A program made the position numbers and the translations under genes. From NCBI GenBank assembly GCA_002068415.1, contig MVZM01000018.1, positions 1-35,401 on the forward strand: 35,401 nucleotides of DNA, in the 5' to 3' direction. Under the pieces are notes generated by a model, which saw only the letters and a list, made by a program, of their open reading frames with translations, did not search any database and was not told the origin of the DNA. The first letter of the stretch is position 1. The number at the start of each line of letters is the position of its first letter. Of the stretch, positions 8,889 to 15,923 are shown one piece after another. This DNA is from Tenericutes bacterium ADurb.BinA124. Its GTDB lineage: Bacteria; Bacillota_I; Bacilli_A; ML615J-28; CAG-698.

Positions 8889-9266
8889 TTATGATTTAAC
8901 AGCAATGGCATCAATTTCAATTTGCACATTCTTGGGTAGAGCCACCACCCCGACTGCAGCCCGCGCCGGTTTATGGTCTTGGAAAAAAGCTTCATAAACT
9001 TCATTCATGAGGGGAAAATCATTAAGATTAGTCATAAAAACCGTACAACGAACAATGTCAGTTTTACTCATGCCCGCCGCTTCTACAATCGCTAAGACAT
9101 TTTCTAAACATTGCTTGGTTTGCTCTTTGATATCTTGACTGACTAAAGTCATGGTTGCCGGAACAAACGGAATTTGACCGGAGACAAACAACATGTTGTG
9201 AGCCACAACACCTTGGCTATAAGCCCCAACCGCTTTCGGAGCTTGATTGGTCATAATTGTTTTCAT
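8889..9266 (-). CDS. ridA: RidA family enamine/imine deaminase
   Basis: 125 residues, the usual RidA length. It has the family start TNQAPKAVGAYSQGV, the SGQIPFVP segment, RCTVFMTNLNDF and the C-terminal KPARAAVGVVALPKNVQIEID. Arg102 and Glu117 correspond to the Arg/Glu pair that holds the substrate carboxylate and activates water in characterised RidA. RidA hydrolyses reactive 2-aminoacrylate and related enamines released by PLP enzymes, protecting other PLP enzymes in the cytosol. GGAGG lies about 8 nt before the start. It is single, with a hairpin cluster upstream at 9325-9444. Confidence 0.93.
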   Translation of the reverse strand: MKTIMTNQAPKAVGAYSQGVVAHNMLFVSGQIPFVPATMTLVSQDIKEQTKQCLENVLAIVEAAGMSKTDIVRCTVFMTNLNDFPLMNEVYEAFFQDHKPARAAVGVVALPKNVQIEIDAIAVKS

Positions 9267-9324
9267 AGAATCCTCCTTCTTTTAAAACTCAATTAATTCT
9301 ACCATAAGCGGTGCTTTTTTTCAT

Positions 9325-9444
9325 CATTTTCCCTTAAAAAGGAAAATGCAATTCACTAGGGGGAGTGAATTGCATTTAGGCCCTAAAAGGAGCAAGGGCC
9401 TTTTTATAAAATTGAGATTAAAGAGTCTTTTAATCTCTTGCTCC
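9325..9444. other. Cluster of overlapping hairpins between ridA and a divergent membrane-protein gene
   Basis: Four inverted repeats lie head to tail. H1 is CATTTTCC/GGAAAATG (9325-9348). H2 is a perfect 14-bp stem, AAATGCAATTCACT/AGTGAATTGCATTT (9344-9377), sharing bases with H1. H3 is AGGCCCT/AGGGCCT (9378-9401) followed by TTTT on the plus strand. H4 is GAGATTAAA/TTTAATCTC (9414-9437). In addition GGAGCAAG (9389-9396), in the H3 loop, can pair with CTTGCTCC (9437-9444), enclosing H4 and opening H3. This looks like a structured RNA or attenuator, but the direction of transcription is not clear. The promoter of the plus-strand gene lies downstream of it. Confidence 0.5.
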
Positions 9445-9493
9445 ACCTAATATACAAATAACTTATCCTTTTTGTTGGAAATTATTTGTTTTC

Positions 9494-9522
9494 TTGAATT
9501 ATTGATGAGGTTTTTGTATAAT
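9494..9522 (+). promoter_or_regulatory. Promoter of the small membrane protein gene
   Basis: TTGAAT, a 17-nt spacer and a perfect TATAAT lie 18 nt before the start codon, which is preceded by GAGGAGG. Confidence 0.75.
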
Positions 9523-9540
9523 AGGGATTGAGGAGGATTA

Positions 9541-10080
9541 ATGATGAAAAAATTTCAAAAATTATTGCCCTTGTTAACTTTTTGCTTCAGCATTCTTGTT
9601 TTTGCATCGATGTTCTTTAATGTGCTCCAAACAGACGACAATGAAGCGATTATGACCGGAACCAAAGCTGTTTTTGGCGGCGCGGTCGCTGCATTCGGTC
9701 CCTTTGCGAGCGCAAAAATCCAATTCAGCTTTCCTAATCTCATCGGTTTCTTTTTGCCGGCCATCTTAGCACTTGGTTTAGTTATTTATTCCCTCTTGGA
9801 TAAAAAACCAAACAGCATTAAAATGGCTTTGAAATTGTTGATTGTGCTCAGTTTCGGTTTGTCCATCTTTTTACTAGCCTACTTGCCACAAAACACCAAA
9901 GGTTTAATTACCATTTTCGGCAATGATAACATCTTTAATTATGAAGGAGCCAAATTAGCCGTCGGCGCCATCCTCGGAATCTGTTTTGCTAGTTTGGGAT
10001 TTTTATCTTCCGCTTTCTACATCGTTGTAAATGAAGTGAAACCAAAAAAGAAAACTACTAAAAAAAGGAAATCTTCTTAA
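9541..10080 (+). CDS. Four-helix membrane protein of unknown function
   Basis: 179 residues with four predicted membrane helices (about residues 8-28, 66-86, 96-114 and 138-162) and a very basic C-terminal tail rich in Lys (PKKKTTKKRKSS), probably cytoplasmic. It does not match a family I recognise. The gene has its own strong promoter, a GAGGAGG ribosome binding site before a double ATG, and a terminator immediately after the stop, so it is a real monocistronic gene. Confidence 0.75.
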   Translation: MMKKFQKLLPLLTFCFSILVFASMFFNVLQTDDNEAIMTGTKAVFGGAVAAFGPFASAKIQFSFPNLIGFFLPAILALGLVIYSLLDKKPNSIKMALKLLIVLSFGLSIFLLAYLPQNTKGLITIFGNDNIFNYEGAKLAVGAILGICFASLGFLSSAFYIVVNEVKPKKKTTKKRKSS

Positions 10081-10100
10081 ACGGAAGATTCCTTTTTTTT
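10067..10100. terminator. Bidirectional terminator
   Basis: GGAAATCTTC pairs with GAAGATTCC (one bulged A), flanked by TTTTTTTT on the plus side and by an A run that reads as T on the minus side. It serves the membrane protein gene and the convergent vWA gene. Confidence 0.85.
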
Positions 10101-10102
10101 AG

Positions 10103-10738
10103 CTATTTAGATGAAAAATAATCATCCGTTTTGTCTTTCCCCAATGACTTAACATCTTTGCGGAAACAAGCAATGGCATCGTGGAGGACAACATATTTGT
10201 GTTTGATTCCTTGGGCATCAGCACGGAAATTAGCAGCGTTCTTGCTTGGGATGCCAAAAGATTCCGCTGTTTTAATAGCATCGATATTTGCTCCTAAAAA
10301 TAAGAATTCCCAGCGGTTAAGGCGTTCATGTTTTTCAATCATCCTTTTTATTTCAGGGAGACGAAATTCCGTGCTGGCATTTTCCATACCATCCGTCGTA
10401 ATCACAAACAAAGTCTTATGCGGTTTTTCGTTGTCATACAGTTCCCGATAAACCCGTTCAGTGCGGATAATACTTTTACCAATGGCATCATACAAAGCGG
10501 TCATCCCGCGCACAACATAATGTTCCTCGCTTAAAGGTTCAATCATTTGCAGATTAACTCGGTTGTGAAGGAGGATGATTTCATGATCAAACAACACGGT
10601 GGATACCACCGCTTCCCCCGGCAAACTCTTTTGTTTCGCAATCATTTCATTAAAACCATCAATGGTTTGTTTTTCCAAACCGGCCATTGAGCCGCTGCGG
10701 TCTAAAATAAAAACCAATTCCACAACATCATTTTGCAT
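10103..10738 (-). CDS. von Willebrand factor A domain protein
   Basis: The whole 211 residues form a vWA fold. The metal-ion-dependent adhesion site is complete: DRSGS (Asp13, Ser15, Ser17), Thr80 in RGMTALYDA and Asp116 in TTDGMEN. There is no signal peptide or membrane segment, so it is a cytosolic vWA protein of the type sometimes linked to TerY-like stress systems. The neighbour upstream is a macro-domain-like gene, but a terminator (10789-10812) lies between them, so they are not clearly one operon. AAGGAGG precedes the start. The specific role is unknown. Confidence 0.85.
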   Translation of the reverse strand: MQNDVVELVFILDRSGSMAGLEKQTIDGFNEMIAKQKSLPGEAVVSTVLFDHEIILLHNRVNLQMIEPLSEEHYVVRGMTALYDAIGKSIIRTERVYRELYDNEKPHKTLFVITTDGMENASTEFRLPEIKRMIEKHERLNRWEFLFLGANIDAIKTAESFGIPSKNAANFRADAQGIKHKYVVLHDAIACFRKDVKSLGKDKTDDYFSSK

Positions 10739-10788
10739 TTATATAACCTCCTTATGGTTTACAACTTCATCTTACCATAAGAATAATT

Positions 10789-10812
10789 AAAAAAGGTCGC
10801 TTGCCAAGCGAC
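10789..10812 (-). terminator. Terminator of the macro-domain-like gene
   Basis: GTCGCTT/AAGCGAC stem with GCC loop, followed in minus direction by CTTTTTT, seven bases after the stop codon at 10819. Confidence 0.75.
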
Positions 10813-10818
10813 ATTTTT

Positions 10819-11664
10819 TCACCATGTTCCTAAGGTTTTTTGATGATAATAAACCAAGACTTCGTTGATTTCATATAAATCATATCTTTCATGTTCAATG
10901 AAATATTTAATAAGTAAATCAAAGAGATGGCTGTCAGATAAAGCATAACCGGCTTTTTGTAATAAGTCCGTTGTTTCATCCAAATTCAGTTCCAAGGCTA
11001 AAGCAAAACTAATGGCCGTATTTTTACTCGGTTGGTAGTCCCAATCACTCTTGATTTTGGAAAACAGTTTACGGTCGATGTTGGCTTTTTTGTAAACAAA
11101 AACATCGTCGAGTCCTTTTTCGTCAATCATTCGAAACAAAGCTTGTACAAAAGTTTCGCCTTTTTGACCTTCTAAATCCACTAATAAGCGTTTTGTCTTG
11201 GATTGAAGGAAATCATCGTCAATGATAACTGACATTTTTGAAGAGAATATTTCCTGGCTAGGGTAGCAAACCTGAAGATAATTTTTAATAGATCTTAAAT
11301 AAGGTACAGTAATGCTCGCCCTAACCGCTTTGTCAGCAACAATAAAAATTGTTAACTCATGATTTTCTAAAAACTGTTTCGTGGCCTTAAGAGCATCTTT
11401 TAAGCCATAATCAACCGTCAAAATCGGAATAAACGCCAAACTTTGATAATTTCGTTCATAAGCCCACTTAAATGCACTAAGGTAGTTATCAATGAAAAAA
11501 GGAGCATCAACACAAATAACGGAAATTATTTTCTTCCCCTGCTCAGTAGTTGTTTCGGATATCTGCAAAGTAGTATTTAGTTGACCGAAGTTTGGCCATG
11601 TAAACTTAATAAGGGCATCCGTTTGTAAATTGGATAAGTTTTCCGTAATAATATTAAAAGGCAT
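10819..11664 (-). CDS. Diverged macro-domain-like protein with C-terminal helical (HTH-like) domain
   Basis: 281 residues. The N terminus MPFNIITENLSNLQTDALIK resembles the MPFxIIRxDITxxxxDAIVN opening of macro (ADP-ribose-binding) domains, but the NxAN segment and the Gly-rich phosphate loop are not recognisable, so binding may be lost. The C-terminal ~110 residues (ETFVQALFRMIDEKGLDD, then NIDRKLFSKIKSDWDYQPSK, AISFALALELNLDETTDLL, and a DLYEINE end) match the helical domain that often follows macro domains in Bacillota and is sometimes annotated as an XRE-like fold. The promoter and terminator are its own. It could regulate an ADP-ribose-linked response, but this is inference. Confidence 0.5.
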   Translation of the reverse strand: MPFNIITENLSNLQTDALIKFTWPNFGQLNTTLQISETTTEQGKKIISVICVDAPFFIDNYLSAFKWAYERNYQSLAFIPILTVDYGLKDALKATKQFLENHELTIFIVADKAVRASITVPYLRSIKNYLQVCYPSQEIFSSKMSVIIDDDFLQSKTKRLLVDLEGQKGETFVQALFRMIDEKGLDDVFVYKKANIDRKLFSKIKSDWDYQPSKNTAISFALALELNLDETTDLLQKAGYALSDSHLFDLLIKYFIEHERYDLYEINEVLVYYHQKTLGTW

Positions 11665-11694
11665 TTCCCCACTTCCTCTACTCTTCTTAAGCTT

Positions 11695-11722
11695 ATTGTA
11701 TCAAAGCTTGACTTAATTGCAA
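11695..11722 (-). promoter_or_regulatory. Promoter of the macro-domain-like gene
   Basis: On the minus strand TTGCAA, a 16-nt spacer and TACAAT lie about 30 nt upstream of the start codon. Confidence 0.55.
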
Positions 11723-11833
11723 GGGCTTTTTTTAAAACAAATCCGCTTATTTAAGTTAAGTAAAAACTTTACATCAATCTTCCATGCTTTTAATCACAAT
11801 TGATAAAAACATCTTCACTTCATGATATATTAA

Positions 11834-11861
11834 GGAAAAGTCATTCTCCAAAAGAATGACT
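11834..11861 (-). terminator. Terminator after tRNA-Glu
   Basis: AGTCATTCT/AGAATGACT stem (arms 11839-11847 and 11853-11861) followed by TTTTCC in minus direction, 13 nt after the tRNA-Glu 3' end. Confidence 0.75.
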
Positions 11862-11874
11862 GCTTAATTTAAGA

Positions 11875-11950
11875 TGGTGACCTGTACGGGATTCGAACCC
11901 GTGAATGTATGCGTGAAAGGCATATGAGTTAACCATTTCTCCAACAGGCC
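11875..11950 (-). tRNA. tRNA-Glu (TTC)
   Basis: A cloverleaf on the minus strand with acceptor stem GGCCTGT/ACAGGTC, anticodon loop CTTTCAC (anticodon TTC), T arm GGGTTCGAATCCC and encoded CCA. It follows tRNA-Ser in the same transcript by four bases. Confidence 0.95.
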
Positions 11951-11954
11951 AAAA

Positions 11955-12045
11955 TGGCGGAGCAGAAGGGATTTGAACCCTTGCGCCGGTTCCCCGACCT
12001 ATGCCCTTAGCAGAGGCACCTCTTCGGCCACTTGAGTACTGCTCC
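11955..12045 (-). tRNA. tRNA-Ser (GCT)
   Basis: A class II tRNA of 91 nt with acceptor stem GGAGCAG/CTGCTCC, anticodon loop CTGCTAA (anticodon GCT), a long variable arm (GGTCGGGGAACCGG region), T arm GGGTTCAAATCCC and encoded CCA. It reads AGU/AGC codons. Confidence 0.95.
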
Positions 12046-12061
12046 ATTTTTGTTATTGTTG

Positions 12062-12089
12062 GCAGAATGAACCCTTTGGTTCATTCTGC
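12062..12089. other. Perfect 12-bp hairpin between a gene stop and tRNA-Ser
   Basis: GCAGAATGAACC pairs with GGTTCATTCTGC around a 4-nt loop, touching the stop codon of the thioredoxin-like gene. No T run follows on the minus strand, so it is more likely an RNA-processing or stabilising hairpin than an efficient terminator; the tRNAs may be co-transcribed with the gene upstream. Confidence 0.45.
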
Positions 12090-12628
12090 TAAGAATTCAT
12101 AGCGGTTTGTAATTCCTCTCGAATGTCGGATTCGGTCAAATAAGCACCGGCTACTTTCCCATCCGTAATTTTCATCAAAATCGGCACATCGCCTTTATGG
12201 ATTCTTAAACCCGCAAATGAGGTTTTGTTCATCACATTCGTATAAACACCCGCACCATCGATTAAACAACTATTGTTTTCATAACTGTCGACATTCATCC
12301 CATACATCCGGTTGGCAGAAGCATGACGCTTGGCAAAAGTTAGATAGGTAATAATGGTTTCCTCTAAAGCATCGCTTTTTTCAAGTTCCAATTTATCCAC
12401 AGTAACGCCAACACGACTGTAAGCATAAACATAATAAGTCCCTTGTTTTTCAAAGATTTGTTGCGAGGAGAGATTAGTTAATTCATCCAACGAATTCGCC
12501 CGTTTGCTCGACTCCACAAATTTTACAACAACAAAAACGATGAAAGCAAGAGTTAATAAGGCCACCAAGGACCAAAAAACAATCGTTTTATAATTAGCTT
12601 GAAATTTTTTTGTTACTACCTTGTTCAT
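12089..12628 (-). CDS. Membrane-anchored thioredoxin-like protein lacking the CxxC motif
   Basis: 179 residues. A basic N terminus and one membrane helix (residues ~18-40) are followed by an extracytoplasmic domain. The order of elements (GTYYVYAYSR, a helix, MNVDSYE, then GDVPILMKITDGKVAGAYLTESDIREEL) is that of a thioredoxin fold, including the cis-Pro-like VPIL and the 'xxxDGKVxxxxxG' strands. The active-site position after YVYAYSR has no cysteines; the only Cys lies elsewhere. It is therefore probably not a disulfide oxidoreductase. Assignment is by fold pattern only. A promoter lies at 12696-12724. Confidence 0.5.
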   Translation of the reverse strand: MNKVVTKKFQANYKTIVFWSLVALLTLAFIVFVVVKFVESSKRANSLDELTNLSSQQIFEKQGTYYVYAYSRVGVTVDKLELEKSDALEETIITYLTFAKRHASANRMYGMNVDSYENNSCLIDGAGVYTNVMNKTSFAGLRIHKGDVPILMKITDGKVAGAYLTESDIREELQTAMNS

Positions 12629-12695
12629 GTGAAAACCATCTAAACTCTTAAGCGAGCTTAAATGCTCCTTTCCATCACTTATTTATGCAAGATAT

Positions 12696-12724
12696 ATTAT
12701 ACTAAAAAAAGCATTTTAAGGCAA
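12696..12724 (-). promoter_or_regulatory. Promoter of the thioredoxin-like gene
   Basis: On the minus strand TTGCCT, a 17-nt spacer and TATAAT lie about 70 nt upstream of the start; the -35 lies just beyond the acpS stop codon. Confidence 0.6.
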
Positions 12725-12731
12725 GCCTTTT

Positions 12732-13082
12732 TTACACCAGCACCAAGGCCATCGCCACCGCATTTTCTTCGCTGTGGGAAATGGAAACCAAGACTTGATA
12801 AGGAAGGGGTTCGGAAAATAAAACGCTAAGTCCTCCCGCTTCACCATTAATGATACTAACATTGGGAAAAGTAACAGTAATCCCAAATTTGTTTAAAGCT
12901 TTAAATATTGCTTCTTTCGCTGCAAAGCGTCCGGCAATAAACTCCTTTTGACGCCTTGTCGATGCCAAAGCTTCAAAGATAGCTATTTCTTGAACTGATA
13001 AGATTTTTTGGTATTTGTTTTTATTTAATATAATGTCACTAAAGCGTTTAATCTCAACAATATCGACACCGATATTCATCAT
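12732..13082 (-). CDS. acpS: Holo-[acyl-carrier-protein] synthase
   Basis: 116 residues, the normal AcpS length. It has the two conserved metal/CoA motifs: GVDIVEIKRF (Asp7) near the start and RFAAKEAIFKAL (Glu57). AcpS transfers 4'-phosphopantetheine from CoA to apo-ACP, activating fatty acid and phospholipid synthesis in the cytosol. GGAGGG precedes a double ATG. It is divergent from the small XRE regulator. Confidence 0.93.
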   Translation of the reverse strand: MMNIGVDIVEIKRFSDIILNKNKYQKILSVQEIAIFEALASTRRQKEFIAGRFAAKEAIFKALNKFGITVTFPNVSIINGEAGGLSVLFSEPLPYQVLVSISHSEENAVAMALVLV

Positions 13083-13207
13083 GTATTCCCTCCTGCGGGT
13101 TTGTTTTTATTTTCACTGCCACCCTATATGATATTTGCTATCTTTAGACTGTCGAAAATTTCCCGCTTTTAATATATGCTTCTTAAAGAGCAGAAAGACA
13201 GTGAAAT

Positions 13208-13435
13208 ATGAGTCTCCACGAATTAAATCGCGTTTTTGGAACGAGGATTAAAGAAATCCGCATTTCCAAAGGCTTAACACAAGAAAAATTAGCCGAGCAT
13301 TTGCAAATCCACCGCACTTTTGTCGGTCAGATTGAAAGGGCGGAAAAGAATATTTCCTTAAGCACCCTCGGAAAGATTGCGGAAAAGCTCGAGATCAATG
13401 TTGCCGAACTATTGAAAGAGCAACAGTCTAAATAG
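13208..13435 (+). CDS. Small XRE-family transcriptional regulator
   Basis: 75 residues consisting of one helix-turn-helix domain: LNRVFGTRIKEIRISKGLTQ, EKLAEHLQIHRTFVGQIERA and LSTLGKIAEKLEINVAELL are the five helices of the Cro/C1 fold. There is no sensor or dimerisation domain. Its stop codon overlaps that of convergent whiA by 8 nt. Its target is unknown; autoregulation or control of divergent acpS is possible. Confidence 0.85.
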   Translation: MSLHELNRVFGTRIKEIRISKGLTQEKLAEHLQIHRTFVGQIERAEKNISLSTLGKIAEKLEINVAELLKEQQSK

Positions 13436-14384
13436 GCTTCTGCTTATTTTTTTTTATTTCTTCCACCAATAGTCTGATGTCCCGAAAACAATGGGATAAA
13501 CCGGATTTAGAGACATAATGATTGATAACTTCTTCCGACTGTTCTGAAAGTTGTGCCAAAGAATCATCGGGAAAAGTCGTTCGTAAAATAACGGCATCCA
13601 TTAATCGGGGGGTTAAGTTAATCAATCCATATTGCTTTTCTAAAAAAGCAATATCTTCTAATTGTTTAGCGGCTGTGGCAATCGCTTTTTGTTCATTGGC
13701 CACATCGCAGTTCATAATTCGGTTCACATAATTATTGAGATCTTTTTTAATGCGCAAATCTTCAAAGGCAAACAAGGAAGTGGAAGCGCCAATATATCTT
13801 AAGAAATCGCCGATGTGTTCGGCTTTTTTTAAATAGACCACTTCACCCTTGGCTCTAGTAATTATTTTGGGATTTAAACCAATTTCTTGAAGCAGTTCAC
13901 AAATAAACACCGCATCTTCATGATTAGGACAAACTATTTCAAAATGATAGTTATTGGTGGTGGGATTATTGATGGAACCTTTTGCTAAAAAGGCGCCTCG
14001 CAAGATGCTGGCTTTGCAACAATCCTTAGCAAACAACTCCCGGGCAATTGTTTCATTAAGCGAATAATCCTCATTAATCAGTTGTAAATCACGCAAAACT
14101 TTCATTTCTTCATCAATAAAGGCAATAATATAAAGCGGCTTATAGTCAAGTTTCGGAGTGTCTTTTTTAAGAATTTCCACCTTTTTTTGGTAAAGATGTT
14201 TTAAAAGATAGACAATCCGGCGTGCGGATTGGATGACTGCGGTTGTAAAAGTGACTTTAAAATTACGATTGGAAATCATAATCGATGATTTCAGGCGAAT
14301 TATTTCGTATAATTCAGCTTTTAAACAGCAATCATCGAGGGAAATACCGCTAATTTCTTTTTTAATATCACTTGCAAACGACAT
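13428..14384 (-). CDS. whiA: WhiA, DNA-binding sporulation/cell-division regulator
   Basis: 318 residues. The start MSFASDIKKEISGI with the CCxKAEL motif is typical of WhiA, whose N-terminal domain is a degenerate LAGLIDADG homing-endonuclease fold. The C-terminal helix-turn-helix (LTPRLMDAVILRTTFPDDSL, then QLSEQSEEVINHYVSKSGLS, then CFRDI) is also characteristic. In non-sporulating Gram-positives WhiA supports cell division and chromosome segregation. The usual neighbours rapZ and yvcK are absent here; trxB directly precedes it (8-nt gap, TAGGAG ribosome binding site). Confidence 0.93.
   Translation of the reverse strand: MSFASDIKKEISGISLDDCCLKAELYEIIRLKSSIMISNRNFKVTFTTAVIQSARRIVYLLKHLYQKKVEILKKDTPKLDYKPLYIIAFIDEEMKVLRDLQLINEDYSLNETIARELFAKDCCKASILRGAFLAKGSINNPTTNNYHFEIVCPNHEDAVFICELLQEIGLNPKIITRAKGEVVYLKKAEHIGDFLRYIGASTSLFAFEDLRIKKDLNNYVNRIMNCDVANEQKAIATAAKQLEDIAFLEKQYGLINLTPRLMDAVILRTTFPDDSLAQLSEQSEEVINHYVSKSGLSHCFRDIRLLVEEIKKNKQKPI
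13430..13455 (+). terminator. Terminator at the convergent XRE/whiA junction
   Basis: AAATAGGC/GCTTATTT stem (one G-U pair) followed by a long T run on the plus strand; it overlaps both stop codons, so it may work weakly on the minus strand too. Confidence 0.7.
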
Positions 14385-14392
14385 AGAAACTC

Positions 14393-15292
14393 CTATTTTA
14401 AATATTTATTAGCACTTAAAGCGGCAATGGCACCATCGTTAACGGCGGTCGTAATTTGGCGGATGTCCTTTTGGACAACATCACCGGCCGCAAATAAACC
14501 TTTAACAGTGGTGGCACAATGTTTGTCCACCGCAAGATAGCCGCTAGCTTCCACAACAGCTAAATCTTTCAAAAACCCGGTCGACGGATTAAAGCCGATG
14601 AATTCAAAACAACCAGCCACGGGCAAAAGGCTTTCTTCATTCGTTTTCACATTCCATAACCTTAGGGCTTCTAATTTACCCTTACCGATGAACTCGGTAA
14701 CTTTTTGGTTCAGCATCATTTTGATGTTAGGAACTTCTTTAACTTTAGAAACAAGGGTTTCATCAGCACGAAAACCTTCGCGATGATGAATGAGATAAAC
14801 ATTTTTCACTAAAGAGGACAAAAAGATACTTTCCTCAAAGGCCGAGTTCCCTCCACCAATGACAGCCACATCTTGATTTTTGTAAAAAGCACCATCACAA
14901 ATCGCACACCAAGAAATCCCGCGACCGCTTAATTCCGCTTCACCTTTAACTCCTAAAGTTTTATGAACGGTTCCCGTCGCCACAATCACTGTTTTGGCTT
15001 TTAAAGTTTCATCGCCAATTACTAAAAAATAATCATTTTCCTTTTTTACTTCTTGAACGGAAAACCAAAAAAAAGGTACTTCTAAAGCGACCACTTGCTC
15101 ATACATTGACATCGATAAATCCGCCCCGTTAATGGTTTTAAACCCCGGGTAGTTTTCGATAAAGGCCGTATTAACCATTTGGCCACCTGGAACATTATGC
15201 TCAATAATGCCAACTTTTAAATTATTGCGCGCCGTGTAAATTGCCGCCGTTAGGCCGGCCGGCCCCGCGCCGATGATTAAAACATCAAACAT
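14393..15292 (-). CDS. trxB: Thioredoxin-disulfide reductase
   Basis: 299 residues. The FAD-binding GAGPAG is at 8-13, the redox-active WCAICDG at 128-134 (Cys129 and Cys132), the NADPH-binding GGGNSAFEE at 146-154 with HHREGFRA downstream, and the C-terminal FAD motif GLFAAGDV. It passes electrons from NADPH to thioredoxin in the cytosol. It overlaps the phosphatase gene by 8 nt, and GGAGG sits inside that gene's end. Confidence 0.95.
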   Translation of the reverse strand: MFDVLIIGAGPAGLTAAIYTARNNLKVGIIEHNVPGGQMVNTAFIENYPGFKTINGADLSMSMYEQVVALEVPFFWFSVQEVKKENDYFLVIGDETLKAKTVIVATGTVHKTLGVKGEAELSGRGISWCAICDGAFYKNQDVAVIGGGNSAFEESIFLSSLVKNVYLIHHREGFRADETLVSKVKEVPNIKMMLNQKVTEFIGKGKLEALRLWNVKTNEESLLPVAGCFEFIGFNPSTGFLKDLAVVEASGYLAVDKHCATTVKGLFAAGDVVQKDIRQITTAVNDGAIAALSANKYLK

Positions 15293-15923
15293 GAATTTCC
15301 TCCATTATGGTAATTAAATCTTTAAACTGCCGGGCAATATAAGTAGCCCCGCTTTTTTTTAAGATCGACTCTTTAAATAAAGCCCAGGTTACGCCAATTG
15401 TCGGGATGCCGGCATTAATCCCGGTCTTTATGTCAACCGGGGTATCACCAACAAAAACCCCGGGTTTTTGAAAGTGATTTAAAATGAGTTTGATTCCTTC
15501 AGGGTCGGGTTTCGCTTTTTTCACATGATTAAACCCAACAATATAATCAATTAAGGAGTCAAGTTGGCCAATAATTAATCCTTCTTTAATCGCTTCATCG
15601 ATTTTATTCGAACAAACGGCCAAATGATAAGCCTTAGCTTTCAAAGTTTTTAAGGTTTCCAAAGCATCGGGGAAAGCCTTTAAATACTTAGCTGTATTTT
15701 TAAGATTGAATTCACGATACTTTATCACTAGTTTTTTTGCCAGCTCTTCATCATCCACAAGGCGTAAAAACGAATCAATTAACGGTGGTCCAAAAAAACT
15801 TTCAAGTAATTCTTCCGTATAGCAAAAACGAGGTAAATAGGTATTAAAAACATCAATAAAATTTTGTCTGATTAAAGGATAGCTATCTAAAAGCGTGCCA
15901 TCTAAATCAAATATGATGACCAT
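15285..15923 (-). CDS. HAD-family phosphatase (PpaX/phosphoglycolate-phosphatase type)
   Basis: 212 residues with the four HAD motifs: FDLDGTLLDS (nucleophile Asp and acid/base Asp, residues ~5-14), CSNK (motif II), KKAKPDPEG (motif III Lys) and FVGDTPVDIKTG (motif IV). The helical cap after motif I is of the Gph/PpaX type. In Bacillota this position between lgt and trxB is usually held by ppaX, a pyrophosphatase linked to HPr-Ser-P, but no hprK is nearby, so the substrate stays open. It overlaps the lgt end by 17 nt. Confidence 0.85.
   Translation of the reverse strand: MVIIFDLDGTLLDSYPLIRQNFIDVFNTYLPRFCYTEELLESFFGPPLIDSFLRLVDDEELAKKLVIKYREFNLKNTAKYLKAFPDALETLKTLKAKAYHLAVCSNKIDEAIKEGLIIGQLDSLIDYIVGFNHVKKAKPDPEGIKLILNHFQKPGVFVGDTPVDIKTGINAGIPTIGVTWALFKESILKKSGATYIARQFKDLITIMEEIHV

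Noticed and set aside
9266..9450. T-box-like leader upstream of ridA
   Set aside because: The conserved T-box sequence and specifier loop were not found; only generic hairpins are visible.
11841..12047. A 68-residue frame on the minus strand
   Set aside because: It is entirely made of the tRNA-Ser and tRNA-Glu genes.
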